Assembly: GCF_019175285.1 (NCBI RefSeq)
Contig: NC_056528.1
Location: 20,771,066 to 20,835,065, forward strand
Reading direction: 5' to 3'
DNA length: 64,000 bases
DNA from: Sceloporus undulatus
Taxonomy: Eukaryota > Chordata > Lepidosauria > Squamata > Phrynosomatidae
Position numbers and translations under genes: made by a program. This document shows positions 57,701 to 62,699 of the stretch, piece after piece; position 1 is the first letter of the stretch; each line of letters begins with the position of its first letter. The notes beneath the pieces were generated by a model, which was not told the origin of the DNA, made no database searches, and saw only the letters and a list, made by a program, of their open reading frames with translations.

Positions 57701-59660
57701 CCAAGCCACAAAGCATCTTTGCTTTCTAGATAGGATGCAAGTGACCTAACAACTAACAGTGGAAAGCAAATAGCAAAAATTAAGATTTACATACTGTCAA
57801 TTAGAGGGCATATCAGAGCAACAAAGACTGGGAGATTGAAATATTCAACTGGTTTCTAAATATTTGCTCACATACACAAATAGGCAGACATATGTGTATG
57901 TGTGTGTATACAATATATATATATCCAATCCTGCCAACTAAGACTACCACATTGTTTAACAAGGCATGACAGATGAATGCATAGGTGTATATAAATGTAA
58001 ATGAGCATATATAGTTATAAATATGCATATGTGTGAACATTTCACATGCACACTACTGTAACTTCGGGTAAGAATGGGACATCATCCTGTGAGGAATGAC
58101 TTAGGGAGATGGGGATGTTTAGCCTGGAGAAAAGAAGGTTAAGAGGTGATGATAGCCCTGTTTAAATACTTGAAGGCGTGTCACATTGAGGAGGGAGCAA
58201 GCTTGTTTTCTGCTGCTCCAGAGAACAGGACACAAAGCAATGGATTCAAGCTCCAGGAAAAGAGATTCCAGCTCAACATTCGGAGGAACTTCCTGAGAGT
58301 AAGGGCTGTTCGACAGTGGAACACACTTTGGCGTCTCCTTCCTTGGAGGTCTTTAAACAGAGGCTGGATGGCCATCTGTCAATGGGGATGCTTTGATTGA
58401 GAGTTCCTGCATGGCAGAACAGGGTTAGACTGGATGGCCCTTGTGTCTCTTACAACTCTATGATTCAATGGTGAAGTCATGCTTTGCATTCAGAAGGCTC
58501 CAAGTTGCATTCCCACTGTCTCCAAGCAAAGCTAGGATCACATTCAGCTCTAAAAATCTGGACAGCTGCTGCCAGCCAGTGGAGATATTAAGACAAGCAG
58601 ATTACTGTATAAGACTAATTCAGAACAAGCAGCTCCTTAAACTACAGGGCTGGGCAAAGTGTGGCCCTAGGGGCAGATGTGGCCTCCCAAGGTGTTTTGC
58701 AGCCCTTCAGATTCCCTGGACTACCCTTTTCCTAACTGAAAAAAGATGAATTCCCCTCTGAAAGCATCCAGGAGTGATAATTCGCTGCTTAATTAAGTTG
58801 CCTGTCCCATACATTAATGTTATATCCATCCATCCTGCTGCCACCGCCACAAGAAGTGGACTTCTGGTCTTTTCCAGGGTTTGTCTTTGCAATCTCTGGA
58901 CTGTACCAGGAGCAGACAAATGGACCCAGACCTGCTGTAGCTGTTCAGCCCAACTATAGTGAATGGACCACAGCTCAGTGGCACATCATTGGCTGCGCAT
59001 GCGGAAAGTTCTGGATTCAGTCATAAGCATCTCCAGCTCTGACTATGAAAGGGCCTTCTATGAAACCCTGGAGAGCTGCTGCCACTCAGTGGGCATGACA
59101 CTCAATGGCAGTTTCAGTCCTGGACTGCATCCACACTCAAGATATAATCCAAGTTGACACCACTTTAACTGCCATGGCTCAATGCTATGGAATTATGGGA
59201 TCTGTAGTTCAGTGTGACGTTTAGCCTTCTCTGTTAGAGAGCCCTGCTGCCACAGAGATCTGGTCACTATCATTCCTTTACCATTGAGCCATGGCAGTCA
59301 AAGTGGTGTCAACCTGGATTACTTCTGCCATGTAGATGCAGCCTAGAAAGCAGACACTTAAAATGGAGGTGGGACTGGATCAAGATTACTCCACTCCGGA
59401 CCCACAACAAACTCCAACTCCCAGAATTCCACAGCCTTGAGCCAGAAAAGAGTCAAAGCGGGGCCAAAACGGGTTATTCCTCCAGTGTGGACGCAGCCCA
59501 TACGTCCCTCCAAGGACTCTTCGAAGTCCCCCCCCCTTTTTTTTTCAGGCCTTTCCCGCCCAAAATGGTTGCTTCTCCTCAGGACCCCCCCTTTCTTCCA
59601 ACTAAAGAGAGACAGAGAGAGCCGCTCCTTTTACCTCACGCTCAGCCCGCCGGCCGCCAT
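15510..59660 (-). CDS. NUP188: NUP188, nuclear pore inner-ring nucleoporin, complete, 44 exons
   Basis: NUP188 is a large alpha-solenoid scaffold nucleoporin of the inner ring that binds NUP93 and is interchangeable with NUP205. All 44 coding exons were placed by peptide similarity plus AG/GT borders, and phases agree at every joint except inside exon 23. In order they run from ATG at 59658-59660 (MAAGGLSVR) to the TAG at 15510-15512 (QLVQAFVRHVQR). Exon lengths sum to 5,206 bases; restoring the five bases that phase demands in exon 23 gives 1,736 residues, against about 1,749 in human. Forty-four exons is the number I recall for the human gene. Exon coordinates are in the group entries. One intron uses a GC donor. 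The start is shared with a YY1 box in a divergent promoter with DOLK. Confidence 0.97.
16094..16215 (+). mobile_element. Repeat remnant with GCTGGCGAAAC motif (Penelope-type repeat?)
   Basis: GTGGCCATGTTGCTGGCGAA followed by TCTAGAACATGGCCAC and GCCGGCCATGAGAGCC is a widespread amniote repeat. Intact copies, as I recall them, contain CTGAAGATGCCAGC pairing with GCTGGCGAAAC, a hammerhead-like fold; here only the second half survives. Confidence 0.5.
17888..18115 (+). mobile_element. CR1-type LINE 3' end
   Basis: AGGAAGAACCTGTCAGTGAC, GGAGGTTTTTAAACAGAGGC, TGGATGGCTATGTCAGGAG and AATGGCCCTTGAGGTCTCTC are CR1/L3 3'-end blocks. Lies in NUP188 intron 41, opposite strand to the gene. Confidence 0.8.
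18620..18635 (+). repeat. Poly-G run (16 bases)
   Basis: Pure G homopolymer in intron 40 (C run on the transcript); such runs are indel-prone in draft assemblies. Confidence 0.98.
20805..20945 (+). mobile_element. CR1-type LINE 3' end, short
   Basis: GAGATTTTTAAACAGAAGC, TGGATGGCCATCTATCAGG, GGTTGGACTGGATGGCCC and AATTCTATGGTTTCTGA: the last ~140 bases of a CR1-like element. Confidence 0.8.
21878..27966 (-). CDS. NUP188: NUP188 exons 31-38
   Basis: Exons: 31 at 27892-27966 (ADIMHLSDSEIKQLFLDVL), 32 at 26931-27016 (LLVPTSVCCLQLGSM), 33 at 26150-26295 (ILDGVLQADQLMMEKTKAKV), 34 at 25380-25561 (IPQYSQLVLSVCETLQEEF, DKDSMETDD), 35 at 23896-24096 (VLGLHLAKELCEMDEDGDYW, KQNLHFTEASLHLLLTL), 36 at 23464-23556 (SICLPLLSVYQLSTNGAGQ), 37 at 23097-23255 (KSLDAPSWPGVYRLSISLME), 38 at 21878-22015 (SLACLEEADHTVGFILQLSN). 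They cover about residues 1114-1473. Exon 34 ends at a GC donor (GATGGG/GCAAGT). An acidic stretch around SMETDD is kept. Phases agree throughout. Confidence 0.96.
22385..22960 (-). mobile_element. LINE 3' region, unclassified (L2/CR1-like)
   Basis: On the minus strand the terminal block is ...CTGAGAGAAAGGTGGGATAT and the upstream block GGTACAAGAGAGCTTTCTCA. Same family near 39955-40325, 42478-42850 and 61770-62010. Confidence 0.5.
24456..24990. repeat. Inverted pair of the hammerhead-like repeat split by a TIR element
   Basis: A minus copy (GATCTTGTAGCACCTTTGAG ... CCTCAGATGCAT, 24466-24546) runs directly into a plus-oriented half (GTCTACAAAAGCTTGTGC, about 24556) that resumes after the insert as AGTCTCAAAGGCACAACAAG near 24957. 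Confidence 0.65.
24596..24955. mobile_element. CpG-rich TIR element, about 360 bp
   Basis: Terminal inverted repeats GGGGCTGTACAGACT and GGTCTGTAGAGCCCC bound it. It has an inner hairpin (TTTTTGCCAGCTCTAAAA / TTTTAGAGCTGGCAAA near 24810-24860) and is richer in CpG than the intron. It splits the flanking repeat in NUP188 intron 34. Confidence 0.75.
25374..25379 (-). promoter_or_regulatory. GC splice donor of NUP188 intron 34
   Basis: The exon 34 end reads GATGGG/GCAAGT. Only this joint gives DGVCVLG, as in the family, with exon 35. GC-AG donors with an otherwise perfect consensus (GCAAGT) are the usual rare class. Confidence 0.85.
27230..27435 (+). mobile_element. tRNA-derived SINE
   Basis: A B-box-like GGTTCAAATCCCACT at 27282 is followed by CTTGGTAACCTTAAGCAAGT, CTCAGCCTCCATGAGAACC, TCTTGCCAGCAAAACC and an end ACTTGAAGGCACATAACAAG, the order of a common squamate tRNA-SINE. 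Confidence 0.75.
29250..29405 (+). mobile_element. Repeat with CTGATGA-hairpin-GAAA core
   Basis: CTGATGA (29255-29261), a perfect GAAGCT/AGCTTC hairpin with AGCGG loop (29263-29279) and GAAA (29280-29283), then GGCCAATAAAGGTATCACTG and GGCCAACACAGCTACCCCTG. Different family from the 371 repeat but the same core design. Penelope-like origin suspected. Confidence 0.5.
29526..35975 (-). CDS. NUP188: NUP188 exons 24-30
   Basis: Exons: 24 at 35842-35975 (TVKLAFSVTNNVIRLKPPSS), 25 at 35547-35653 (NNLIAVLAKYIYHKHDPALP), 26 at 34031-34237 (VAPMSVYACLGNDAAAIRDA, RIKVMILEFLTVAVETQPGL), 27 at 32822-32991 (YWCPPLLQRATVAFLHALWQ), 28 at 31379-31448 (PKFWENLTNPLFGTLPPP), 29 at 29957-30024 (LDTCALIMKIICLEIYCVV), 30 at 29526-29721 (SLDQSLKDTLNKFSTEKRFA, EYQMLISAWRMMLIVSASH). 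They cover about residues 796-1113. Exon 26 is nearly identical to the mammalian sequence. The introns carry LINE, SINE and MITE remnants described separately. Confidence 0.96.
30536..31065. mobile_element. BovB/L2-like LINE 3' end in two opposed pieces
   Basis: The right piece (about 30770-31065, plus) has CCAATCAATCAAGGAAGCCA, GATTTGAGTTTGCAGGTCC and ends in ATAACAACAA, like BovB-type 3' ends. The left piece (30536-30770) is the same region in reverse orientation (GCCACCGAGTTGGCTTCG, ATCATCTCATAACATGTC). Confidence 0.6.
31920..32260 (-). mobile_element. LINE fragment, BovB/L2-like
   Basis: Plus-strand blocks GAGTGACTCATGATATATCC, GACAGTCCATGGTATTTTTA, GCTCTCCTCTAGCACCACAT and CATTGTCCAGCTTTCAGAAC are, in reverse, the region preceding the 3' end of the same LINE type. 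Confidence 0.55.
33148..33858. mobile_element. Pogo-like TIR element interrupted by a LINE tail
   Basis: TA + CAGTGGACCCTCTACATTCA at the left and AATGTGGAGGGACAAATG at the right are inverted repeats. Two inner blocks around CTAGGTCCTCCAGGGC / GCTGGAGGACCTACAAAT pair. The LINE tail with an AAT run (about 33590-33818) sits near its right end. Confidence 0.6.
33590..33818 (+). mobile_element. LINE 3' end with (AAT)n tail
   Basis: GATTGTAAGCCTGAGGGCAG, CATGTACAGCGCTGTG, CAGCGCTTCATAAATAAAGG and then about 18 AAT units (33762-33818): a LINE (L2/CR1-like) tail ending in its microsatellite. Confidence 0.7.
33945..33978 (+). mobile_element. Fragment of the hammerhead-like repeat (3' end)
   Basis: GGCAAAGGTGCTACAAGATC followed by CCATTGCATAC is the 3' end of the repeat at 371; only ~34 bases, 50 bases from the donor of NUP188 exon 26. 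Confidence 0.6.
34440..34525 (-). mobile_element. tRNA-derived SINE head
   Basis: On the minus strand: CATGGTGTAATGATTTGAGC, GACTCTAGAGACCAGGATTC, GAATC: A- and B-box region of a tRNA-SINE without its tail. Confidence 0.65.
36045..36130 (-). mobile_element. CR1-type LINE 3' end, short
   Basis: Plus strand reads GAATCATAGCAGAGTTGGAT and AAGGGCCATCCAGTACAGC, the reverse of the CR1 terminal block, in NUP188 intron 23. Confidence 0.75.
36180..37540. other. Unclassified part of NUP188 intron 23
   Basis: No exon, RNA gene or known repeat recognised. A 10-base G run lies at 37171-37180. Confidence 0.5.
37865..37992 (+). mobile_element. Tigger/pogo-like MITE, 3' half
   Basis: ACAAAATGGCAACATCAAGG, TATTTTCAAGCCATGGATGG, GTGGATAAAGAATCCATGG and GAAGGGCCAATTGTA follow the family order; the left half is missing. 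Confidence 0.65.
38121..38473. mobile_element. CpG-rich TIR element built of consecutive hairpins
   Basis: Ends TGGCGGGATACAAACCGCC and GGCGGTGTGTATCCCGCCA are inverted repeats. Inside follow, in order, hairpins around GCCGCTTTGCGGC, GGAGCAAAAAGCTCC, GACGTAGTGAAGCGCC/GGCGCATTCGCTACGTC, CTGGACGCTATGCGTCCAG, GATGGCACCGGCC/GGCCGGCGCCATC, and a perfect 28-base pair of arms (38369-38396 with 38422-38449). CpGs are dense and mostly undecayed, unlike all flanking repeats. It sits 83 bases into NUP188 intron 23. No coding capacity seen; a non-autonomous DNA transposon of unknown superfamily. Confidence 0.8.
38556..38679 (-). CDS. NUP188: NUP188 exon 23 with two indels that break the frame
   Basis: The exon runs from a TTACAG acceptor to an AGCAG/GTGAGT donor. 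It starts in frame (SAPSLQSLCIFSLANTEAG) and ends in the phase needed by exon 24 (ATQSSS), but it is 124 bases long where a multiple of three (129 by alignment) is required. Two places differ from the expected EAGQTVINIMGIGVDTIDMV: about four bases are missing at the GGGCC near 38620-38624, and one G is missing in GGGTGG near 38593-38598. Read literally it hits a TGA inside the exon. Everything else in the gene is intact, so an assembly error is more likely than a true null. Confidence 0.9.
38556..42330 (-). CDS. NUP188: NUP188 exons 17-23
   Basis: Exons: 17 at 42204-42330 (VKPIIDLVHKVISTDVSIAD), 18 at 41889-41976 (LTTVISPPVDVIASCVNCL), 19 at 41731-41807 (VWTDLHHTGFLPFVANPVSS), 20 at 40861-40975 (AEGMNAGAYGNLLMSIEQPQ), 21 at 40550-40670 (LVPCVVFVLKEMLPNYHKW), 22 at 38876-38942 (LQLIHAILNL), 23 at 38556-38679 (damaged, see its own entry). 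They code about residues 555-795, more helical-repeat scaffold. The conservation of exon 18 is very high. Introns here are short except intron 21 (38943-40549), which holds a LINE tail at its upper end. Confidence 0.95.
39955..40325 (+). mobile_element. LINE 3' region, unclassified
   Basis: TTTTCAGTGGCTTCTCCCAT, GGGCAAAGACCTTTTTGTTT and GGAGAAAGGCAGCATATAAA then AAATTAAATAAAA: same family as 22385-22960, plus orientation. Confidence 0.55.
42478..42850 (-). mobile_element. LINE 3' region, unclassified
   Basis: Plus strand reads TGCCTTCCTCCCAATATGAG, CTCAAGGCAGCTAACAAAC and, at the far end, GGCATTCCATAATCCTGAAG: reverse copy of the 39955 family, in NUP188 intron 16. Confidence 0.5.
42875..48233 (-). 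CDS. NUP188: NUP188 exons 10-16
   Basis: Exons: 10 at 48119-48233 (YFSALILVEGMEIDSLHE), 11 at 47622-47819 (DVPHHAPILLAWALLRHTL), 12 at 46516-46605 (YGLLSFVLTSLELHTLGNQQ), 13 at 45192-45257 (DIIDTACEVLSASSIPPLFW), 14 at 44589-44708 (GLGIILDSVCGMFPHLLSPL), 15 at 43856-43982 (HKPPDVISHEDGTLWRRQ), 16 at 42875-43030 (QTNLRIPQGTVGQVMLDD, EYSYSSWTLFTCEIEMLL). They cover about residues 264-554. Exons 15-16 fall where the family has an SH3-like insertion in the solenoid; that assignment is from family knowledge. Phases are consistent throughout. Confidence 0.95.
46735..46965. repeat. Dispersed repeat (TATACCGCTTATCAGTG family)
   Basis: CATTTCTATACCGCTTATCA, CCCAACAATCTGGGTACCC, GTACCGACCTACAAAAGGAT and TTTAACCACTGCACCACTAG are familiar squamate repeat blocks; class not known to me. 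NUP188 intron 11. Confidence 0.5.
48709..48918 (+). mobile_element. Tigger/pogo-like MITE
   Basis: CAGTGGGCCCAAGCTATCCA, GGTTCCAGGACCACCCACC, GGATACCAAAATCTGTAGAT, CCCTTATATAAAATGGC and a closing ATACGGAGAGCCGCC. Most complete copy of the family, in NUP188 intron 9. Confidence 0.75.
49083..56737 (-). CDS. NUP188: NUP188 exons 2-9 (N-terminal solenoid)
   Basis: Exons: 2 at 56683-56737 (SSRELWTIVLGRSALRE), 3 at 55926-55999 (QRLLEGLSYYKPP), 4 at 54677-54761 (PLKELGLRVSKFL), 5 at 53743-53823 (DEEQSVQLLQCYLQEDYRG), 6 at 51748-51792 (TVLQDERQSQALILK, only 45 bases), 7 at 50765-50857 (ADYYYEERICILRCVLHLL), 8 at 50336-50455 (QFEELFRAEAPTWETHGSLM), 9 at 49083-49294 (WFVQCLREQSLLLEVIFLYY, FKEQGFGSRQTNRHLVDE). 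They code residues up to about 263, the N-terminal helical solenoid. All phases agree. Exon 8 starts VPFSQCVEKL where I recall human EYADCVDKL; its acceptor (TTTGAAG) is weak in pyrimidines. Introns 1, 3 and 5 hold the MITEs listed separately. Confidence 0.95.
51000..51210 (-). mobile_element. CR1-type LINE fragment
   Basis: Plus strand reads ATCATATCACCTCTTAATAG, CTAAACATACCCAGCTCCCT, AGTCTTTCCTCACAGGG and GACATGCTCCAGCTTCTC, the reverse of the CR1 3' UTR-proximal region. Confidence 0.75.
51692..51731 (+). repeat. (AAT)n microsatellite
   Basis: About 13 units, 16 bases downstream of the NUP188 exon 6 donor. Confidence 0.97.
51831..51904. mobile_element. CpG-rich element fragment next to NUP188 exon 6
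   Basis: Ends GCGCGGGCGCACTGTA, nearly the same end as the element at 54201-54399 (GACGCGGGCACACTGTA), and contains an inverted GAGCGCGTATGCTC. Only the right part remains. Confidence 0.5.
52207..52222 (+). repeat. Poly-C then poly-A run
   Basis: About 16 Cs followed by AAAAAAAAA and CACACACACA in NUP188 intron 5. Confidence 0.95.
52918..52939 (+). repeat. (CA)n microsatellite
   Basis: About 11 CA units. Confidence 0.95.
53042..53330 (+). repeat. Dispersed repeat, same family as 9671-9836
   Basis: ATACCCTCCAACTGTCC, CTTCCCAGGAGGTTCAGGCA and GATGCAGCCTCTCCTAGCTC are shared with the copy in the SH3GLB2 intron. Confidence 0.65.
53395..53623 (+). repeat. Two 33-base direct repeats 195 bases apart
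   Basis: GAGACTTAGGACCACAGAGA(CC) at 53395-53427 and GAGACTGAGGACCACAGAGA(CA) at 53590-53623, both continuing to AGGCTG. They flank ~160 bases of unrecognised sequence. Confidence 0.7.
54201..54399. mobile_element. CpG-containing TIR element
   Basis: TACAGGGCGCCCTTCCCTTA and, at the other end, TATGACGCGGGCACACTGTA are inverted repeats with TA at each end. Inside, GCTCAAGCCCCATTTAAAAC and CAATGGGGCTTGTGCATGC form a hairpin. NUP188 intron 4. Confidence 0.7.
55084..55220. mobile_element. hAT-type MITE with intact 8-bp target duplication
   Basis: Terminal inverted repeats CAGTGGTTCTCAACCTT and AAGGTTGAGAACTACTG enclose 137 bases, flanked by CTTTAGAG at 55076-55083 and 55221-55228. Eight-base duplications and CAGTGGTTCTCAACC ends are hAT (Charlie-like) hallmarks. 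NUP188 intron 3. Confidence 0.92.
55725..55815 (-). mobile_element. SINE 3' part
   Basis: Plus strand CTTTCAAGTCGTTCCCAACT, TATGGCAACCCTCAAGCG and GGTTTTCTTGGCAAGATTTG is the reverse of the SINE tail seen in order at 27230-27435. Confidence 0.7.
57055..57250 (-). mobile_element. SINE 3' part
   Basis: Plus strand GTTAAAGTCATTCCCATCTT, ATGGCGACCCTCAGGCGAAC and TTTTGCCAAGATTTGTTC: same SINE tail, reverse strand, in NUP188 intron 1; the B-box side is eroded. Confidence 0.6.
58075..58475 (+). mobile_element. CR1-type LINE 3' end
   Basis: TGAGGAATGACTTAGGGAGA, TTTAGCCTGGAGAAAAGAAG, GATTCCAGCTCAACATTCGG, GGAGGTCTTTAAACAGAGGC, GGTTAGACTGGATGGCCC and the terminal CTCTATGATTCAATG: the longest CR1 piece here, ~400 bases, antisense to NUP188. 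Confidence 0.88.
59124..59343. mobile_element. Palindromic MITE, complete
   Basis: CTGCATCCACACTCAAGATA at the left and TCTGCCATGTAGATGCAG at the right; inner arms ACTTTAACTGCCATGGCTCA and TGAGCCATGGCAGTCAAAGT pair over ~20 bases. A half copy follows at 59395-59501, 130 bases from NUP188 exon 1. Confidence 0.8.
59635..59660 (-). CDS. NUP188: NUP188 exon 1 (start codon)
   Basis: Twenty-six coding bases, ATG at 59658-59660, read MAAGGLSV plus a split Arg, then the donor GAG/GTAAAA. Human NUP188 starts MAAAAGGPCVR, so the fit is good. The ATG lies inside AAGATGGCGGCC, a YY1-type element common at housekeeping start codons. Confidence 0.92.
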
Positions 59661-59914
59661 CTTCTCTCCCCTCCCACGTGACCTCCTCCCCCCGCCTTGA
59701 TTCAAACTCTCTCTCTCGCTTTGAAACCGGAGGAGGAGCACTTCCGGGTGGGTCACGTGACGCCGCAGAGGGTGCCATTCCCCCTCCTTGAGAGGGTTGG
59801 AGAGAGTCACGTGGCTCGTTCGACGTGACGTAAACTGACGCATGCGCACTCCCGGATTAGTAGATGCGTGCTTTCAAATCGACGCATGCGCACTCACGTT
59901 GTAAATTAAGCTCC

Positions 59915-60080
59915 CTAGAAGACTGAGAGGAGGAGGGAACCTTTAACGTAAGGTGACGCATGCGCCTTGGCGCCTTGCAAGATGGCGGCCCCTTAGACTG
60001 AGGAGGGAATGTATGCACGCGCAGTGAGGTAAGGCGACGCATGCGCAGTCGCGGCTTGCAAAATGGCGGCCCCCAGAAGG
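59915..60080 (+). repeat. 81-bp tandem duplication inside the promoter
   Basis: Two direct copies (about 59915-59995 and 59996-60080) share GACTGAG...GGAGGGAA, then GTAAGG(T/C)GACGCATGCGC, then CTTGCAA(G/A)ATGGCGGCCCC. The NRF1-type motif (59955, 60036) and the YY1-type motif (59979, 60060) recur at exactly 81 bases. Confidence 0.85.
60029..60080 (+). other. DOLK: Probable DOLK first (5' untranslated) exon end
   Basis: A strong donor AGAAGG/GTAAGT follows ATGGCGGCCCCCAGAAGG at 60063-60080 in the plus direction, facing away from NUP188. Joined to the acceptor at 63556 it would give a short upstream ORF (MAAPRR then three codons) ahead of the DOLK ATG. Inferred from splice signals only. Confidence 0.45.
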
Positions 60081-60116
60081 GTAAGTGGAGTCTGAGGGCA
60101 GAAAAGGATAGTCTTT

Positions 60117-60126
60117 NNNNNNNNNN
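60117..60126. other. Assembly gap (10 N)
   Basis: Ten Ns just downstream of the divergent promoter, in the DOLK 5' intron. Confidence 0.99.
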
Positions 60127-60214
60127 TGAAAGCGAGAAGATTGAAACTGTAGTAGAAGCACAAGGGAAAGGAAATGATTGAACCGATGAACTAGAAGAGG
60201 AATATAATTGTAGC

Positions 60215-60320
60215 GTATATCCACAAAGCAAAGTTATACCATTTTGATACCATTTTAATTGCCCTGGTTCCATCCCATGGGATCCTGGGATTTGTAGTTT
60301 GTAAAGCATCAAAGTGCCCT
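60215..60320. mobile_element. Palindromic MITE, half copy
   Basis: ACCATTTTAATTGCCCTGGT and GGATCCTGGGATTTGTAGTT follow the left arm of the family; the right arm is missing. Confidence 0.6.
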
Positions 60321-60395
60321 GAAAAGAGAGAGTCTGGTTCTGTATTATAGACTGATATTGAGATGTTGATACTCTGTGGATTACTATTAATGCTA

Positions 60396-60415
60396 GTACT
60401 ACTACTACTACTACT
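60396..60415 (+). repeat. (ACT)n microsatellite
   Basis: About six to seven ACT units in the DOLK 5' intron. Confidence 0.9.
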
Positions 60416-60610
60416 GCTATGGGAATTGTAGTCTATTTGGATCACTCCAACCAAGGTATAGGTACTATATAGGTGTAACCATTGTGTGATTGTTTATCCA
60501 ATTGTTATTTGCTATTTAATCTTTGTGTAAATCTACAGCGCTATATGAATAAAGTATAATAATAGTATAATAATAATAATACTGTACTCAGAATGGGTCA
60601 CTATATTCTT

Positions 60611-60785
60611 CTCTCATTTTATTCCAGAACTGTCCCGTGAGGTAAGATGAGAATGGCCTGTCCAAGCGCATCCCCCAAACCGCCCCAAGACCTTTCCTCC
60701 AACAGAGATTTGAACCTGGCGCCCATCATTCCCTTTTGCCAGTTTGGTCCACTCTGGAAAAACAAGACAACATTAAAGGTAAGGA
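60611..60785 (+). other. Possible non-coding exon in the DOLK 5' intron
   Basis: A TTTTATTCCAG acceptor and an ATTAAAG/GTAAGG donor enclose about 150 bases with an open frame (MRMACPSASPKPPQDLSS...). An alternative donor, GTGAG/GTAAGA, lies near its start. No family match is recognised; it could be a 5' UTR exon or chance. Confidence 0.2.
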
Positions 60786-61769
60786 ATGTAATGTTGGTGA
60801 TTGCACCTGGTTGAGCATTGCTTTGCAATCACTCCTGTGTTGTCCACCCTCTGTATGTTTGCTGAAGGAAGCACAAGTACAGGAATACCCCAGTTAACAA
60901 AGCAGATGTGCTCTTGGAGGCAGAAATAACATGGATGGGATAGAGGTAGGTTCCTGCACCACAACAAAGAAGAGCAGCTGAACATGTTTTTCAACAGTCA
61001 GGTCAAATAAGCCCCACATAAGTAAACAAAAACATTCTGAATCTCCTAGAGACTACTTGAAAGCTTCTTCCAAAATGCATCCAAGAATGATGTTTCTGTT
61101 TTCACCAGCTCCCATTGTCATTATCATTTCCATTTCCTTTGGCCAGACTTTACTGATATGCTGGTGAGAGTTTACAAGGCAAGCTTATCTGCTTTGTTGT
61201 TCACACATGTTCAGTAATGGATTCGCTGTTTACCTTGCCTGTTGCAGTCAGGCACACACATCTATGGTAAGATCCAGTGGCAAAGAACCCCATAGCTCAG
61301 TCATTATTTATTGCATTGCTTACCAGAGATGCACTGCTGCAACCCAACACCAGAAGTCTGTTTCTCTAGCCCTCCTTCACAGTCCTCCTAGATGCTGCTA
61401 AGTAAACAAGGAGGAAAGGGGGAGCTGGGGAATGCAAACAGATTTTATAAAATGGAGGTTCTTTGTCAGAGGTTTTGCTAAATGAGATATGCCTGTATAT
61501 GTGCAATACGTATACATGCTGCTGTAAATATAAAACGGCACTATAAAACCCCAATATGAACCTACAGGGATTGTAAGATCCACAGGGAAAGGCTTTCTCT
61601 CAGTCCCACCACCATCACAGGCACATCTGGTGAGGAAACCAACACAGTAACTGACCAAAAGTGGGGGGGGGGGAACCAACTGATTGGTGTACTATATATC
61701 ACTAAATACCACTGTAAATAAATACAACAAAGGATTCTAGGCCAGTCCTCTTGCTGCTTTTTTTCACCA

Positions 61770-62010
61770 GCAGGCAAATACCTTTTTGTTCAAGCAGGCT
61801 TTTAGTAAGTAGCTACTTTCAGGGAAGCTTCTTATGCAGAGGTGCTTTATTTTTAACTTTTGGATGTTTTTTAATGATTTAATACTGTTTTGAATGTTAT
61901 ACTGATTTCAATTGTGTATTTAAAATGCCATTGTTTTCAGCTAATTGTTTTTGTGAGCGGTCTTTGGTACCATTTTGGGGGAAAGGCATTATATAAATGA
62001 AATAAATATG
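61770..62010 (+). mobile_element. LINE 3' region, unclassified
   Basis: GGCAAATACCTTTTTGTTCA, AAGCAGGCTTTTAGTAAG and GGGGGAAAGGCATTATATAA then ATGAAATAAA: same family as 39955-40325. Confidence 0.55.
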
Positions 62011-62477
62011 TTTAAAACACACACATACACGCTTGGGACTGTCTAATTTCTTCCCCTTGCCTTGGGAGGAAAGGGTGCCCAAGTTCAAGGCAAAGTATTT
62101 ATGTGAGCACTGCGCCCGAAAGCAGCCAGCATGCACTTTTCCTTCCTTTCATGGGTGAAATTAAATCTAGGATACTGGAATGTAATACCTAATGCTGCAA
62201 TGATATCATCTGACTCTTAGATGCTGCTGAACTGCAAGGCCAGCATCCCTCTTGTCCCAAGCCGTTAGTAATGCTGCTCTGTGATTTCATTTTACTAAAA
62301 TATCACATGATTTCAGGGTTATAAATAAAATAAAACAAATTATAAACATCCAAACAACGTTAAATAATTTAAAAGGGTACACAGTATTAGAACACTGCAA
62401 CCTAGTCGGTACATAATCTCTAGGCTAAAAGCTTCGGTGGAAATTGGTTTTAACTTGGCATCAAAATGAAGCCATTG

Positions 62478-62692
62478 GCTGCATCCACCCTGCAGAAATA
62501 ATCTAGTTTGACACCAGTTTAACTGCCATGACTCAGTGCTATGGAATTCTGGGATTCATAGTTTTGTGAGGCATTTAGCATTCTCTGTCAGACAGCTTTG
62601 GTGCCACAAAAACTACAGTTCCCAGAATTGCATTGAGCCATGGCAGTGAAAATGGTGCCAGGCTGGATTATATCTGCAGTATGGATGCAACC
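62478..62692. mobile_element. Palindromic MITE, complete
   Basis: GGCTGCATCCACCCTGCAGA and TCTGCAGTATGGATGCAACC at the ends; inner arms around TTTAACTGCCATGACTCA and TGAGCCATGGCAGTGAAA pair. DOLK 5' intron. Confidence 0.82.
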
Positions 62693-62699
62693 ATTGTTG

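Larger units (their letters stand above)
59635..60085. promoter_or_regulatory. CpG-rich bidirectional promoter of NUP188 (minus) and DOLK (plus)
   Basis: Between the NUP188 ATG and the probable DOLK first exon lies the clearest CpG-rich, promoter-like tract of the window. It contains four GACGCATGCGC (NRF1-type) motifs at 59838, 59881, 59955 and 60036; an ETS-type ACTTCCGGG at 59740; CACGTG E-boxes at 59675, 59754 and 59807; a CRE-like GACGTGACGTAA at 59822; and YY1-type ATGGCGGC boxes at 59653-59663 (minus), 59979 and 60060 (plus). There is no TATA box. This is the usual make-up of a divergent housekeeping promoter. The start sites themselves are inferred. Confidence 0.85.

Noticed and set aside
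59437-59849. Open frames around the NUP188 start as a separate small gene
   Set aside because: They are CpG-island frames; only the MAAGGLSVR exon joins a known protein.
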